This document shows, in pieces, positions 24,326 through 33,147 of a DNA stretch of 64,000 bases (position 1 is the first letter of the stretch; every line of letters starts with the position of its first letter). The notes under the pieces are model-generated. The model ran no database searches. It saw nothing but the letters and a program-made list of their open reading frames with translations, and was not told where the DNA came from. Source of the stretch: Bacillota bacterium (GTDB lineage Bacteria > Bacillota > Clostridia > Tissierellales > Sedimentibacteraceae). The position numbers were made by a program, and so were the translations under genes. The stretch covers positions 61,490 to 125,489 of the forward strand of contig JAEXUD010000022.1 of the NCBI GenBank assembly GCA_023453025.1, given 5' to 3'.

Positions 24326-25819
24326 TCATGCCAATAATTTCCCTGATTTTATCAGCTCATATGATTTTTGAATATCAATGCTTAAGTTTCTGTCCTTATC
24401 TAAAAACGGAATTTCATTTCTTATTGCTTTATATGCTTTTTCCGTAGCTTTTCCCATCTTAAGCTCACCCCTTAAATCAACAGCCTGAGCAGCATGAATC
24501 GCCTCCATACCTATTATATATCTGAGATTGTCAATTATTTTTCTCACCTTATCTGCCGCTAACGGTGCATTGCTGGCACGATCTTCAATGTTCCCTGCTA
24601 AAGAGAAATAATCCATGGATGACGGGTTTGCCAGCATCCTGTTTTCAGCATCCAGATAAGCAAATGACTTTTGAATAGTGCCGTAAGCTATGGTCTTGGT
24701 TTCACTTGGAGTTAAAAATCTTGTAAGCTTTGTAAAGGACGGATCTGCCAGCTTTATCATCCTGTTGCAGGATGATTTTGAAAGGTGGCACAGTGCTATT
24801 CCAAGCATTTCAACACCTAACACCAATGATGTTATTTCAAAGTTGGCACTTACGGAAACTCTTTCTTCATCCGTTACTATACAGGGATTATCATCAGTTG
24901 AATTAATCTGAATCTGCAAAAATTGTTTAATATAGTCTATTGCATCATATATTGAACCATTTACTGCAAATGAGCATCTGAAGCTTAAGGGATCCTGCAG
25001 CGCCCTGCCTTCATACGAATCGTTCAGATAGCTGCCTGTCAGATATTCTCTGCATTCTCTTGCGCATTTTATCTGGCCTCTTAATTTTCTCAAATCATTT
25101 ACTGTCTCATCCAACGATTGCACAACACCGTTAAGCCCTTCCATGCCCAGGCAATATATTAAATTAGATACTTTAATAAGCTCTTCTGCTTCTTTCACCA
25201 GAATTGCAATATATGCCGTTCCTTGTGCATTAGATGAAACTATGCTTAATCCGTCCTTCGGACCTAATATGGCAGGCTTCATTCCTTCTCTTTTCATTGC
25301 TTCCATAGAGCTTAATACTTCGCCCTTATAGCTTGCCTCACCTTCTCCGATAATGGATAATCCTATATGAGACATGGTTGTAATATCTCCCTCACCTACA
25401 GAGCCTCTTCTCGGAACACGGGGATGTATCTTTTTATTGAGGAAATCCCTGTAATGCTCCAAAATCTCCGCTGAAATACCCGTGCAGCCATACAGGGCAG
25501 TATTCAATCTGATCAGCATCATAGCCCTGACCTCTTCATCTGTGCTGAATGGTTCAATACCCAGGCTGTGGCTGTTAAGAAGATTTCTGTTATACGCTTC
25601 AAAAAAATCCACGTCAAATTCCTTATCCTTGTTCCAGCCGACACCTCTGTTCAGACCATAAACAGGATGACCCTCAGCCGCTAAATCAAACAATATTTTT
25701 CTTGCTTTTCTCGCTCTTTCCATGGCTTTTCCGTCAATCTCAACTTGTTTGTAATTATATGCCACGGCATAAACATCATCAAGACTTAAATCATTTCCAT
25801 TTAAAATCACCTTTTCCAT
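24326..25819 (-). CDS. MIO-less aromatic amino acid lyase family enzyme, probable ergothionase
   Basis: This 497-residue protein has the histidine/phenylalanine ammonia-lyase fold: catalytic-loop Tyr in VYGLNRGVG, LQDPLSFRCSFAVNG, and INSTDDNPCIV. At the place of the MIO-forming GSVGASGDL the sequence is GSVGEGDI (about residues 139-146), so the Ala-Ser-Gly triad is missing and MIO cannot form. Ergothionases (ergothioneine trimethylamine-lyases), which belong to this family, are reported not to depend on MIO because trimethylamine is a good leaving group. The adjacent BCCT transporter supports a trimethyl-betaine substrate. A GTG nine bases upstream was rejected because AGGTGG stands properly before the ATG at 25819. 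Products would be trimethylamine and thiourocanate. Confidence 0.75.
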   Translation of the reverse strand: MEKVILNGNDLSLDDVYAVAYNYKQVEIDGKAMERARKARKILFDLAAEGHPVYGLNRGVGWNKDKEFDVDFFEAYNRNLLNSHSLGIEPFSTDEEVRAMMLIRLNTALYGCTGISAEILEHYRDFLNKKIHPRVPRRGSVGEGDITTMSHIGLSIIGEGEASYKGEVLSSMEAMKREGMKPAILGPKDGLSIVSSNAQGTAYIAILVKEAEELIKVSNLIYCLGMEGLNGVVQSLDETVNDLRKLRGQIKCARECREYLTGSYLNDSYEGRALQDPLSFRCSFAVNGSIYDAIDYIKQFLQIQINSTDDNPCIVTDEERVSVSANFEITSLVLGVEMLGIALCHLSKSSCNRMIKLADPSFTKLTRFLTPSETKTIAYGTIQKSFAYLDAENRMLANPSSMDYFSLAGNIEDRASNAPLAADKVRKIIDNLRYIIGMEAIHAAQAVDLRGELKMGKATEKAYKAIRNEIPFLDKDRNLSIDIQKSYELIKSGKLLA

Positions 25820-25828
25820 TTCTGCCAC

Positions 25829-28093
25829 CTAACTATTAAAATTATTTTTACTGTTTATATTTTTCATAATAACCTCCGGTGTAGCCGGGTATGTTGTTAT
25901 ATTTGTATCGAGCGCAAAATTAATTGCATTTATTACTGCAGGTCCCGGTGCAACTGCCGCAAGCTCTCCGACGCTCTTAGCTCCGTATGGACCGAAGGGT
26001 TCGTTTTCTTCTATTGTCATTACCCTAACCTCCGGCATCTGAGGAGCGTTCAATAAATGATATTTTGAAAAATTTGTAGATTTCACATATCCTTTTTTAT
26101 CTATATCAATTTCTTCTAAAAGTGCCATCCCAAGACTCATATGTGCGCCGCCCTGTATCTGTCCTTCAACAAACTGAGGGTTTATTGATCTGCCTATATC
26201 ATGCACTGCCAAAAGATCGATCACCTCAACATATCCCGTATATTTATCAACCCTGACTTCAGCAAAAGCTGCTGAATGTACGGCAGGATTTGCCGGTGAT
26301 TCGTATCTTTCAAAAACGGATAAGGATTGAGAATACTTTGTTTCCAGTTCAACGGCAACATCTCCGTATGAATATTTTTCATCAGAATCTTTTATATATA
26401 CGAATCCGTTTGCTGCTATTACATCGTCTTCACTGCAGCCTTTTAATCTGCAGAAAGAATCCACAACCATTTTTTTAAGCTTTTCTCCTGCTGATTTAAC
26501 GGCGCCTCCGCATACAAATGTAACCCTGCTTGCTTGTGTTCCGGCAGAATCATAAGGCGATGCAAGTGTATCTGCTTCTAAAACCCTTACCTTATCCATG
26601 CTTATATCAAGAGACTCTGAGGCTATTTGCTGCATTGTTGTTACAGTACCGCAGCCCTGGTCATGTATGCCTATTTTTACAAGCACGCTTCCGTCGGCAA
26701 ATATGCTCATATCTACATTTGAAAAATCAGGATAAGCTCCCATATACCCGTTGCCATGAGCTGCACACGCCATTCCCACACCATAAGCATACCGCTTGGT
26801 ATCATTTGTTTTTATATTTTGTCTTTTATTTTCCCAGTCAAATGCTTTCATTCCGTCTATAACACATTGTCTGATTTTTGTATTGCCTATGTCTGTTCCG
26901 CCGGTGGGATCCTTAGCCCCTTCCTTTACCAGATTCTTAAGTCTGAATTCACATGGGTCCATCCCTATTCTTTTAGCGGCATTATCAATATTTATTTCCG
27001 TTATGGCATGTGCCTGAGGTGATCCGTATCCTCTGCATGCACCTCCGGGAATAGTGTTTGTATAGTAGGTGTTGCCTTGAAAATATTGATTTTGAATATC
27101 ATACATCCTGAATAACTTTTTGCCGATTGCCATTGCCACGGCAGATGCATTAGTATAGTATGCGCCGCCGTCAATATCTGCAATTATTTTTCTGGCTAAT
27201 ATTTTACCTTCCTTGCTGATTGCTGTTTCAACGCTGATTTCTGTTGCATTTCTGCTTCTGGTCCCTAATATGGCATCCTTTCTGTCCATGTACAGCATTA
27301 CCGGACGATTAAGTGTATATGCCGCAAATGCACATATGGGTTCCAGAACAGTCTGACCCTTTCCTCCGAATGAACCGCCCATTGCAGCCTTTATAACTCT
27401 GACCTTATTGAATGGTATATTAAGGACACTTGCTGTGTGGTACTGTACCTGAAATGCGGTCTGGCAAGGACTCCACACCACCAGGCTCCCTTGTTCGTCG
27501 ATTTCGCTCAGGCATATGTGAGGTTCTATTGCAGAGTGATGAATTTTTTGTGTTTTTCCCGAATCCTTTATTATATAATCTGCGTTTTTAAATTCATCTT
27601 CATAATTTCCGCAATTTATACTTTTAGAAAACGCTAAATTTGAATTGTTTTTTATTATTGTTCTGCTTTCCTTAGCTTGTTTTATACCTACGACACTTTC
27701 CAGTTCCTTGTATCCGATGCTTAACTTTGATATAGCTTCTTCCACAATCCTCTTGCTTTTTCCCACTACCAGTGCTATCCTGTCCCCGACAAATTTTGCC
27801 CTGTTGAACAATAAATACTCATCCTTATATTGATTTGCACCGGTGAACCATTCATGAGAATTATATAAAACATGCGGAATATCATCATATGTATATATCG
27901 CTTCTATGCCTTCAACCTTTAATGCTTCACTCTTATCTATTTCAACTTCTGCATGAGGTTTATCACTTAATACAAGCTTTGCATACAGCATGCCATATCT
28001 TTTCATGTCACATATGAATTTTGTCTTCCCTGTTGCCTTATCATAAGAGTCTTCTTTTATCACGCTTTTGCCTACATACTTCAATTCTTCCAT
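25829..28093 (-). CDS. molybdenum hydroxylase, molybdopterin-binding subunit (xanthine dehydrogenase family)
   Basis: This 754-residue large subunit matches XdhA/CoxL types: GKSVIKEDSYDKATGKTKF start, GGSFGGKGQTVLEP, CRGYGSPQAH, DQGCGTVTTMQQIA and the late GAKSVGELAAVAPGPAV, which carries the catalytic Glu. It hydroxylates an N-heterocycle or related substrate with water-derived oxygen. It overlaps the FAD-subunit gene by 13 bases, and the lyase gene begins directly after it, so all four genes form one operon. The substrate is probably a lyase product or precursor, such as the imidazole-thione ring of thiourocanate. That is inference. Confidence 0.9.
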   Translation of the reverse strand: MEELKYVGKSVIKEDSYDKATGKTKFICDMKRYGMLYAKLVLSDKPHAEVEIDKSEALKVEGIEAIYTYDDIPHVLYNSHEWFTGANQYKDEYLLFNRAKFVGDRIALVVGKSKRIVEEAISKLSIGYKELESVVGIKQAKESRTIIKNNSNLAFSKSINCGNYEDEFKNADYIIKDSGKTQKIHHSAIEPHICLSEIDEQGSLVVWSPCQTAFQVQYHTASVLNIPFNKVRVIKAAMGGSFGGKGQTVLEPICAFAAYTLNRPVMLYMDRKDAILGTRSRNATEISVETAISKEGKILARKIIADIDGGAYYTNASAVAMAIGKKLFRMYDIQNQYFQGNTYYTNTIPGGACRGYGSPQAHAITEINIDNAAKRIGMDPCEFRLKNLVKEGAKDPTGGTDIGNTKIRQCVIDGMKAFDWENKRQNIKTNDTKRYAYGVGMACAAHGNGYMGAYPDFSNVDMSIFADGSVLVKIGIHDQGCGTVTTMQQIASESLDISMDKVRVLEADTLASPYDSAGTQASRVTFVCGGAVKSAGEKLKKMVVDSFCRLKGCSEDDVIAANGFVYIKDSDEKYSYGDVAVELETKYSQSLSVFERYESPANPAVHSAAFAEVRVDKYTGYVEVIDLLAVHDIGRSINPQFVEGQIQGGAHMSLGMALLEEIDIDKKGYVKSTNFSKYHLLNAPQMPEVRVMTIEENEPFGPYGAKSVGELAAVAPGPAVINAINFALDTNITTYPATPEVIMKNINSKNNFNS

Positions 28094-28947
28094 TTCTGTC
28101 TCCTCAGCTTATCCAATATATCATCCACTAAACCCTCTGCTGCCGGTTTCTTATAATGCTTTGAGGATCTGTCCGGTATAGCATCTTCTATCTGCAGGTA
28201 AATCGCATCATGCAGCTCGGCAGAAGCTATATCATTGATGTTCTTATTCAATAATTTTTCCTCAATAAATTTTGCCCTGATGGGTTTAGGTCCTACCGCG
28301 CCAAGATATACAACTGAATTATTTATAATCATATCATCTGAGATATCTGTTTTAATGCAGCAATTTAATTTTGAAATTGTAACGGCCTTTCTTGAACCAA
28401 CCTTGGAAAATGCTGATTTTGAATTGGTTTTTTTGATAATTATATTGGTTATTACCTCATCGTCATTCAGGCTGTTCTTTTCTAATCCCTCAACTACATT
28501 TTCAATTTTATCCGTTCTTCTGGTTCCTGAGGAATTAATTATTTCAGCAATTGCATCATACGCAAACAAAACCGGTATAGTATCTCCGCTCTGAGAAGAA
28601 TTTGCAACGTTTCCTCCTATCGTAGCTCTGTTTCTTATTTGCTCTGAACCTAAATTATATACTGAGTCAATCAGTGCAGGTACGTATTTATTTATCAATT
28701 GACTGTTCTCTATTTCAGTCATAGTTACGGCAGAGCCGATTATAATTTCATTTTCTGTTTCACTTATCTCTTTTAATTCCTTCAGTTTTGTAAGGTCAAT
28801 TATTTTATAGCCAAAGATCCCTTTTTTATTGAAATGAATTATTAAATCTGTGCCTCCTGCTATTACATAAGTATTTTTATCCTTATTTCTTAGTGCATCG
28901 CACAATTCTTCAATTGTATACGGAGCTTTAAATTTTGTCATAGTCAT
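28081..28947 (-). CDS. molybdenum hydroxylase, FAD-binding subunit
   Basis: This 288-residue protein has the flavin loop YVIAGGTDLIIHF near residue 30 and the second flavin motif RNRATIGGNVANSSQSGD near 105, then the CO-dehydrogenase-type C-terminal domain. It passes electrons from the iron-sulfur subunit to the acceptor. The ATG overlaps the stop of the 2Fe-2S gene as ATGA. A second ATG two codons later is equally possible. Confidence 0.92.
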   Translation of the reverse strand: MTMTKFKAPYTIEELCDALRNKDKNTYVIAGGTDLIIHFNKKGIFGYKIIDLTKLKELKEISETENEIIIGSAVTMTEIENSQLINKYVPALIDSVYNLGSEQIRNRATIGGNVANSSQSGDTIPVLFAYDAIAEIINSSGTRRTDKIENVVEGLEKNSLNDDEVITNIIIKKTNSKSAFSKVGSRKAVTISKLNCCIKTDISDDMIINNSVVYLGAVGPKPIRAKFIEEKLLNKNINDIASAELHDAIYLQIEDAIPDRSSKHYKKPAAEGLVDDILDKLRRQKWKN

Positions 28948-29411
28948 AGCTGCACCTCTTTTCCGACAATGTCTTTAACCGCTTTTACTATCTTGTTGTA
29001 TCCTGTACACCTGCACAAATTTCCTTCTATTGCCCTTTTAATTTCATCATCTGAAGGATTTGGATTTTTCATCAGCAGAGCCTTGCAGGATAATATCATA
29101 CCCGGAGTGCAAAAACCACATTGTACGGCACCATTCTCTATAAACGATTTTTGTATATCATCAAGCTCCCCGCTTTGTGCCAGTCCCTCTATTGTTGTGA
29201 TTTCACATCCGTCCGCCTGGACTGTAAGTATTGTACAGGATGTTACGGCTTCACCGTTTAAAATCACTGTGCATGCACCGCATTCACCTTCTGAACAGCC
29301 TTCCTTTACACCGGTCAGATTTAAATCATCTCTTAAAAAATCTATTAATCTGGTTGTGGGATCCACATCCATTTTTATATTTTTATTATTTACTGTCAGT
29401 TCTATCAGCAT
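28944..29411 (-). CDS. molybdenum hydroxylase, 2Fe-2S subunit
   Basis: This 155-residue protein has the two expected clusters: plant-type GCSEGECGACTVILNG with a later SC, and the helical cluster QCGFCTPGMILSC plus LCRCTGYNKIV. It is first in the operon. The longer frame begins 15 bases upstream, but GGAGGACAT stands before the ATG at 29411. The promoter with SARP-type repeats lies about 50 bases upstream. Confidence 0.94.
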   Translation of the reverse strand: MLIELTVNNKNIKMDVDPTTRLIDFLRDDLNLTGVKEGCSEGECGACTVILNGEAVTSCTILTVQADGCEITTIEGLAQSGELDDIQKSFIENGAVQCGFCTPGMILSCKALLMKNPNPSDDEIKRAIEGNLCRCTGYNKIVKAVKDIVGKEVQL

Positions 29412-29448
29412 ATGTCCTCCAGGCATTAATTTATCTCACATTTCCTAT

Positions 29449-29481
29449 ATTGTAATACCTGTAAGTCAAAAAAAAGTCAAA
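29449..29481 (-). promoter_or_regulatory. SARP-type heptamer repeats and -10 before the molybdenum hydroxylase operon
   Basis: TTTGACT occurs on the minus strand at 29481-29475 and 29470-29464 (11-base pitch), followed by a 9-base spacer and TACAAT (29454-29449). The 18-base repeat block and the spacer length are identical to those before the BCCT gene. The upstream heptamer also forms the end of a terminator stem. Confidence 0.65.
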
Positions 29482-29500
29482 TAATATAAATTATTTGACT
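29466..29500 (-). terminator. terminator of the SARP-type regulator gene
   Basis: On the minus strand AGTCAAATAA pairs with TTATTTGACT (29500-29475) around six bases, followed by a T8 run. The T-run and stem end are shared with the heptamer repeats of the next promoter. Confidence 0.75.
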
Positions 29501-29643
29501 CAGACTGCTGAAAAGCCCACCTGCGTCGTTGCCGCTTCGCCGGTCAATCCTCACGTATGTCTAATACGCTGCGGTTGCCCGGCTTGCGGCGCCTTGCAGG
29601 ATGAACTTTTTCAACAGCCTATCAGATTGATGATTTTGTCATA
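29501..29643 (-). repeat. palindrome-associated element, copy 3 (diverged)
   Basis: The same ends as copies 1 and 2 are seen (CAGACTGCTGAAAAG and CTTTTTCAACAGCCT), with about 80 percent identity between. The outer hairpin is cut: its distal arm is missing and the ATGA of the regulator stop lies at that junction. It adjoins the palindrome 29475-29500 on one side, and no duplicate of this palindrome is seen on the other. Confidence 0.75.
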
Positions 29644-32527
29644 GGCCTTCTAAAAATATTTGGCACTTTTTATTTAAATCACTGTTGTGATATTTGTTTG
29701 AAAAAAGAACAGCCAGTTCTATATAATTTTTTGATTTATCCTTTAGACCCTTTTTATCATATATAAGTGCCAGACAGTAGTAAACCTCCGCTCTTCCCCA
29801 TGCAAATACAGTCTTATTGTACGCCTTTAATGATTTAAGAAGATAAAACTGCGCTTCGTCATAAATTTCAAGCTCAAACTTTGTATTGCCTATTTTAGAA
29901 AAAATTAATGCCAATGCCGGAAAGTCTCCGTCTTCATCGCATAATTCATAGGCAAGATAGTAAAATTCCATGGCTTCATTAAACTTTTTTTGAAGTCTTC
30001 TGCTTTCTCCTATATAAAAATTGGATGCTGCTATGTTTAATATGTATTTGTCTCTGTTTGCCAGAGAGTTAAACAAGTCCATGGCTTGAAAGAGGTATTT
30101 TTCTCCGTCTGCATAATTGCCTTTAAGAACATTGAGATATCCTTTAAACCTCAAAGACAGGCCAAATTTTACCCTGTCATTTTCAATTGCTGCAATTTTT
30201 TCTGCATTTTCTATGGCGCTTTCCATCAGATTAAAATTATTAGTGTTTATGGAATACTGAATCAGCTGCAAATATCCCTCAAAGGCGTATTTATAATACT
30301 CCTTTTTTAAAGAAAGCTCTATCATATTTCCGATTGCATCCAGTCCTTCTGATGGATTGCCAATATCCTTGTGAAATCTTCCATACAAATGAAGGTAAAT
30401 TATTCCCAGCTCATACATTTCTTCGGTGTCCTTAAGCCTTAGCTCCTCATACATTTCCTTAAGCTTTTCAAATTTTTCTGTTAAAACCTTTTCATCGGTA
30501 TAATATTCAAAGACACCCGATGATTTTTTATCCTCTATTATGGGGAATATTTCATGGCTTACATCTAATATAACCTGCATACCTTTAATTTCGTATTTGA
30601 ATACCTTGTATTTATTATCAGCTCTTGTAAAATGATATATAAGATTAGGGTGAAATATTCTGTCTGTTTTATTGTTATTCAGCTTGCTTTCGTAGTATTC
30701 ACCGATTATTTCATGCAGCAGCATACGTCTTGAATTTGAAACACTGTTATAAATATATTCTCTTATTTTCTGATGAGTAAAAATCAACATATACCTGTTA
30801 TCTGAATACTTTTCTTCTTTTAAAATATTTTTGGATAAAAGCTCTTCTACCAGGTCTATAAGCTTTATACTCTTTATGCCGGTAACCTTAGATAATATTT
30901 CTATATCAAATGCTTCATAGAATATAGAACAAACAGTCAATAGCTTTCTGGACTCTTCACTTAAGTTTAAAATTCTGCTGTTAATTAAAATGGTCATTTT
31001 GTCCGTTATGTTTTTTTCACTCATACCTTGCTTGAGGCTGTTCATCATCTCAGTTATAAACAAAGGATTTCCTTCGCTTTCTTCGTATATAATCTCACTG
31101 TTGCTTTCAACTTCAGGCATAACCAGCTGAATGAATTTTTTAGTTTCTTCCCGTGAAAATCTTTCCAGCTCAAATTTTGATACATTTCTATATGGGCATA
31201 AGCTTAAATAAAATCTTTCCACAGAGCTCACATTTTCGCTTCTGCAGGACGCCACAAACATTATTTTATATCTGTTAGAAGCAATTACCTTGCATAAAAG
31301 CTCCAAACTGTTTTTATCAGCCCATTGAAGATCATCAATGACAAAAATTATTTTTTGGGTTTTTGTTATTATTGAAAACATATCACAAACATAGTTTTCC
31401 ATAAAGAGGTAGTTTCGTCTCATGTTTGTATTCAGTTCCGAATCATTAGATTCAATATCTAATGTGGGAAATGATTTCTTTACATAATCAATTATATCGG
31501 ACGGTATTTTTATATTTTTCAACTTCAGTAAATAAGTCAGGCTTTCAAATATTTTATCCCAAAGCTTAAACATAAATTCGGATTCAACATCATAGCAGGA
31601 TGTTTTAATCAATAAGAATTCGTTTTCTATATTAGCTGTAGCCTCTTCCAACAGTCTGGTTTTACCGATACCTGCTTCTCCAAAAACAATATATGAGCTG
31701 AAATTTTTACTGCTTAAAAAATGTATGAAATTCTTTTTTAAAATTTCAATTTCTTTTTCACGGCCATAAAAATCCTTTTTCTTTTTTTCTATTTTTGCAG
31801 CAGCGTGATTTTTAATTATATTATCAAATATTTTTCTTGTTTCAGAGGATGGATTTACATATAGATTCTCTCTCAATATTCTTTCAAGATTGTTATAGAT
31901 GTTTATTGCATCACTGTATCTTCCTTGCTTGCTGAATATCTGCATTAAAATTCTGTAGCCTATTTCTTCAAACTCTTCCATCTCTATCAGCTTCATGCAG
32001 CATTTCTCGCAAAGATTATAATTATCATACATAACCAGGTTTATAATTTCTTTTAAATTTTCAATAAATATTTTTTTATATTTATTTTTTAAAATTACCA
32101 GCCACTCTTCAAATTCCGGAGATAGTTTATTTTCGATGCCTTCAAGAAAATCTCCTGTATATATTTTGATATAAGAGTTTATATCATCTTCTGTTAATTT
32201 ATTATTTATTGTAAGGCTCTCTATTGCTGATATGTCTGTGATTATTTCGCAGTCTTCGTCTATTTGAAGCAGTGATCTCTTAGGTGAAATTATTATATCA
32301 TCATAGAAGCTCTTTCTTATGGTATAGACAGCATTTCTCAAGCTTTTCCTTGCAACATCCTCTTTCACGTCACCCCAAAGAAAAGAACACAGCTTGTCCC
32401 TGGTTATATTTTTCTCATATGCTAAAAGGAAGATAATATACTCTGCCTTGGCAAATGGAAGGTGAATTTGATTTCCATTTAATTTAATTGAAGGAATTCC
32501 CAAAAATTTGATTTCTATTTTATTCAT
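29639..32527 (-). CDS. AfsR/SARP-type regulator with BTAD, AAA ATPase and TPR domains
   Basis: This 962-residue protein has an N-terminal OmpR-type winged helix (residues 1-95, FLGIPSIKLNGNQIHLPFAKAE and WGDVKEDVARKSLRNAVYTI). A bacterial transcriptional activation domain of TPR type runs to about 245. An AAA ATPase follows with Walker A FGEAGIGKTR and Walker B IIFVIDDLQWAD, then a long helical repeat C-terminus. It resembles AfsR-like activators, which bind heptamer repeats of 11-bp pitch. Such repeats stand before both transcription units of the neighbouring lyase/hydroxylase/BCCT locus, so it is their likely activator. The TPR part may sense a ligand or partner. Confidence 0.9.
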   Translation of the reverse strand: MNKIEIKFLGIPSIKLNGNQIHLPFAKAEYIIFLLAYEKNITRDKLCSFLWGDVKEDVARKSLRNAVYTIRKSFYDDIIISPKRSLLQIDEDCEIITDISAIESLTINNKLTEDDINSYIKIYTGDFLEGIENKLSPEFEEWLVILKNKYKKIFIENLKEIINLVMYDNYNLCEKCCMKLIEMEEFEEIGYRILMQIFSKQGRYSDAINIYNNLERILRENLYVNPSSETRKIFDNIIKNHAAAKIEKKKKDFYGREKEIEILKKNFIHFLSSKNFSSYIVFGEAGIGKTRLLEEATANIENEFLLIKTSCYDVESEFMFKLWDKIFESLTYLLKLKNIKIPSDIIDYVKKSFPTLDIESNDSELNTNMRRNYLFMENYVCDMFSIITKTQKIIFVIDDLQWADKNSLELLCKVIASNRYKIMFVASCRSENVSSVERFYLSLCPYRNVSKFELERFSREETKKFIQLVMPEVESNSEIIYEESEGNPLFITEMMNSLKQGMSEKNITDKMTILINSRILNLSEESRKLLTVCSIFYEAFDIEILSKVTGIKSIKLIDLVEELLSKNILKEEKYSDNRYMLIFTHQKIREYIYNSVSNSRRMLLHEIIGEYYESKLNNNKTDRIFHPNLIYHFTRADNKYKVFKYEIKGMQVILDVSHEIFPIIEDKKSSGVFEYYTDEKVLTEKFEKLKEMYEELRLKDTEEMYELGIIYLHLYGRFHKDIGNPSEGLDAIGNMIELSLKKEYYKYAFEGYLQLIQYSINTNNFNLMESAIENAEKIAAIENDRVKFGLSLRFKGYLNVLKGNYADGEKYLFQAMDLFNSLANRDKYILNIAASNFYIGESRRLQKKFNEAMEFYYLAYELCDEDGDFPALALIFSKIGNTKFELEIYDEAQFYLLKSLKAYNKTVFAWGRAEVYYCLALIYDKKGLKDKSKNYIELAVLFSNKYHNSDLNKKCQIFLEGL

Positions 32528-32754
32528 AATATACCTTCACTGATAAATGACCTTCAAGAGTTAATTGAATTTTTCATAAGTATACCATAAAATATATAGC
32601 TTGCTCAAATAATTATTAATAATTAAATAAATCTGTTTTTTTCTTAAGATTAAATATATAATTGAATAATAAAATATTAAATGTTGACATAGGAAGCTTA
32701 TCCTCAAGTATTTCCAGGGTTTACATATATAAAAACAAAAGGAGACAGGAAAAA

Positions 32755-33147
32755 ATGAATGGTTTCAGAAATTTTATGAATGGCAGATACGGAGTTGATC
32801 AATTGACTCTTTCGCTGCTAGTTTTAGGAATGGTACTTACCTTTTTAGCCAATGCATTTGAATGGCATGCAGTAACCATATTCACCTTCGTTATATTTTT
32901 GGTGTGCATTTACAGGGTAACGTCAAAAAACATATCCGCAAGACGAGCAGAAAACATTAAATTCCTTAAGCTTTATACCCCTGCAAAGGCATGGACCATA
33001 GGAAAATACAATATTATAAAGTCATTGCGATATTATAAATATTTCAAATGTCCTCAATGCAAGCAGGAAATCAGAGCTCCGAGAGGAAGAGGCAAAATTT
33101 CAGTAACCTGCCAAAAATGCAAAAACAAGTTCGTACAAAAAACCTAA
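32755..33147 (+). CDS. small membrane protein with C-terminal zinc-ribbon-like motif
   Basis: This 130-residue protein has two hydrophobic segments (LTLSLLVLGMVLTFLANAF and VTIFTFVIFLVCIY). A basic stretch and a C-terminal pair CPQC and CQKC follow, which would bind zinc. The frame extends 93 bases upstream, but AGGAGACAGG stands just before the ATG at 32755, so MNGFRNFMNGRYG is the start. I have the impression that similar proteins are common in clostridia. No function is known. It is a single gene, divergent from the SARP-type regulator. Confidence 0.8.
   Translation: MNGFRNFMNGRYGVDQLTLSLLVLGMVLTFLANAFEWHAVTIFTFVIFLVCIYRVTSKNISARRAENIKFLKLYTPAKAWTIGKYNIIKSLRYYKYFKCPQCKQEIRAPRGRGKISVTCQKCKNKFVQKT

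Noticed and set aside
28969..29484. 171-codon plus-strand frame opposite the 2Fe-2S subunit gene
   Set aside because: It mirrors a gene with clear cluster motifs. No start signal or family resemblance was found.
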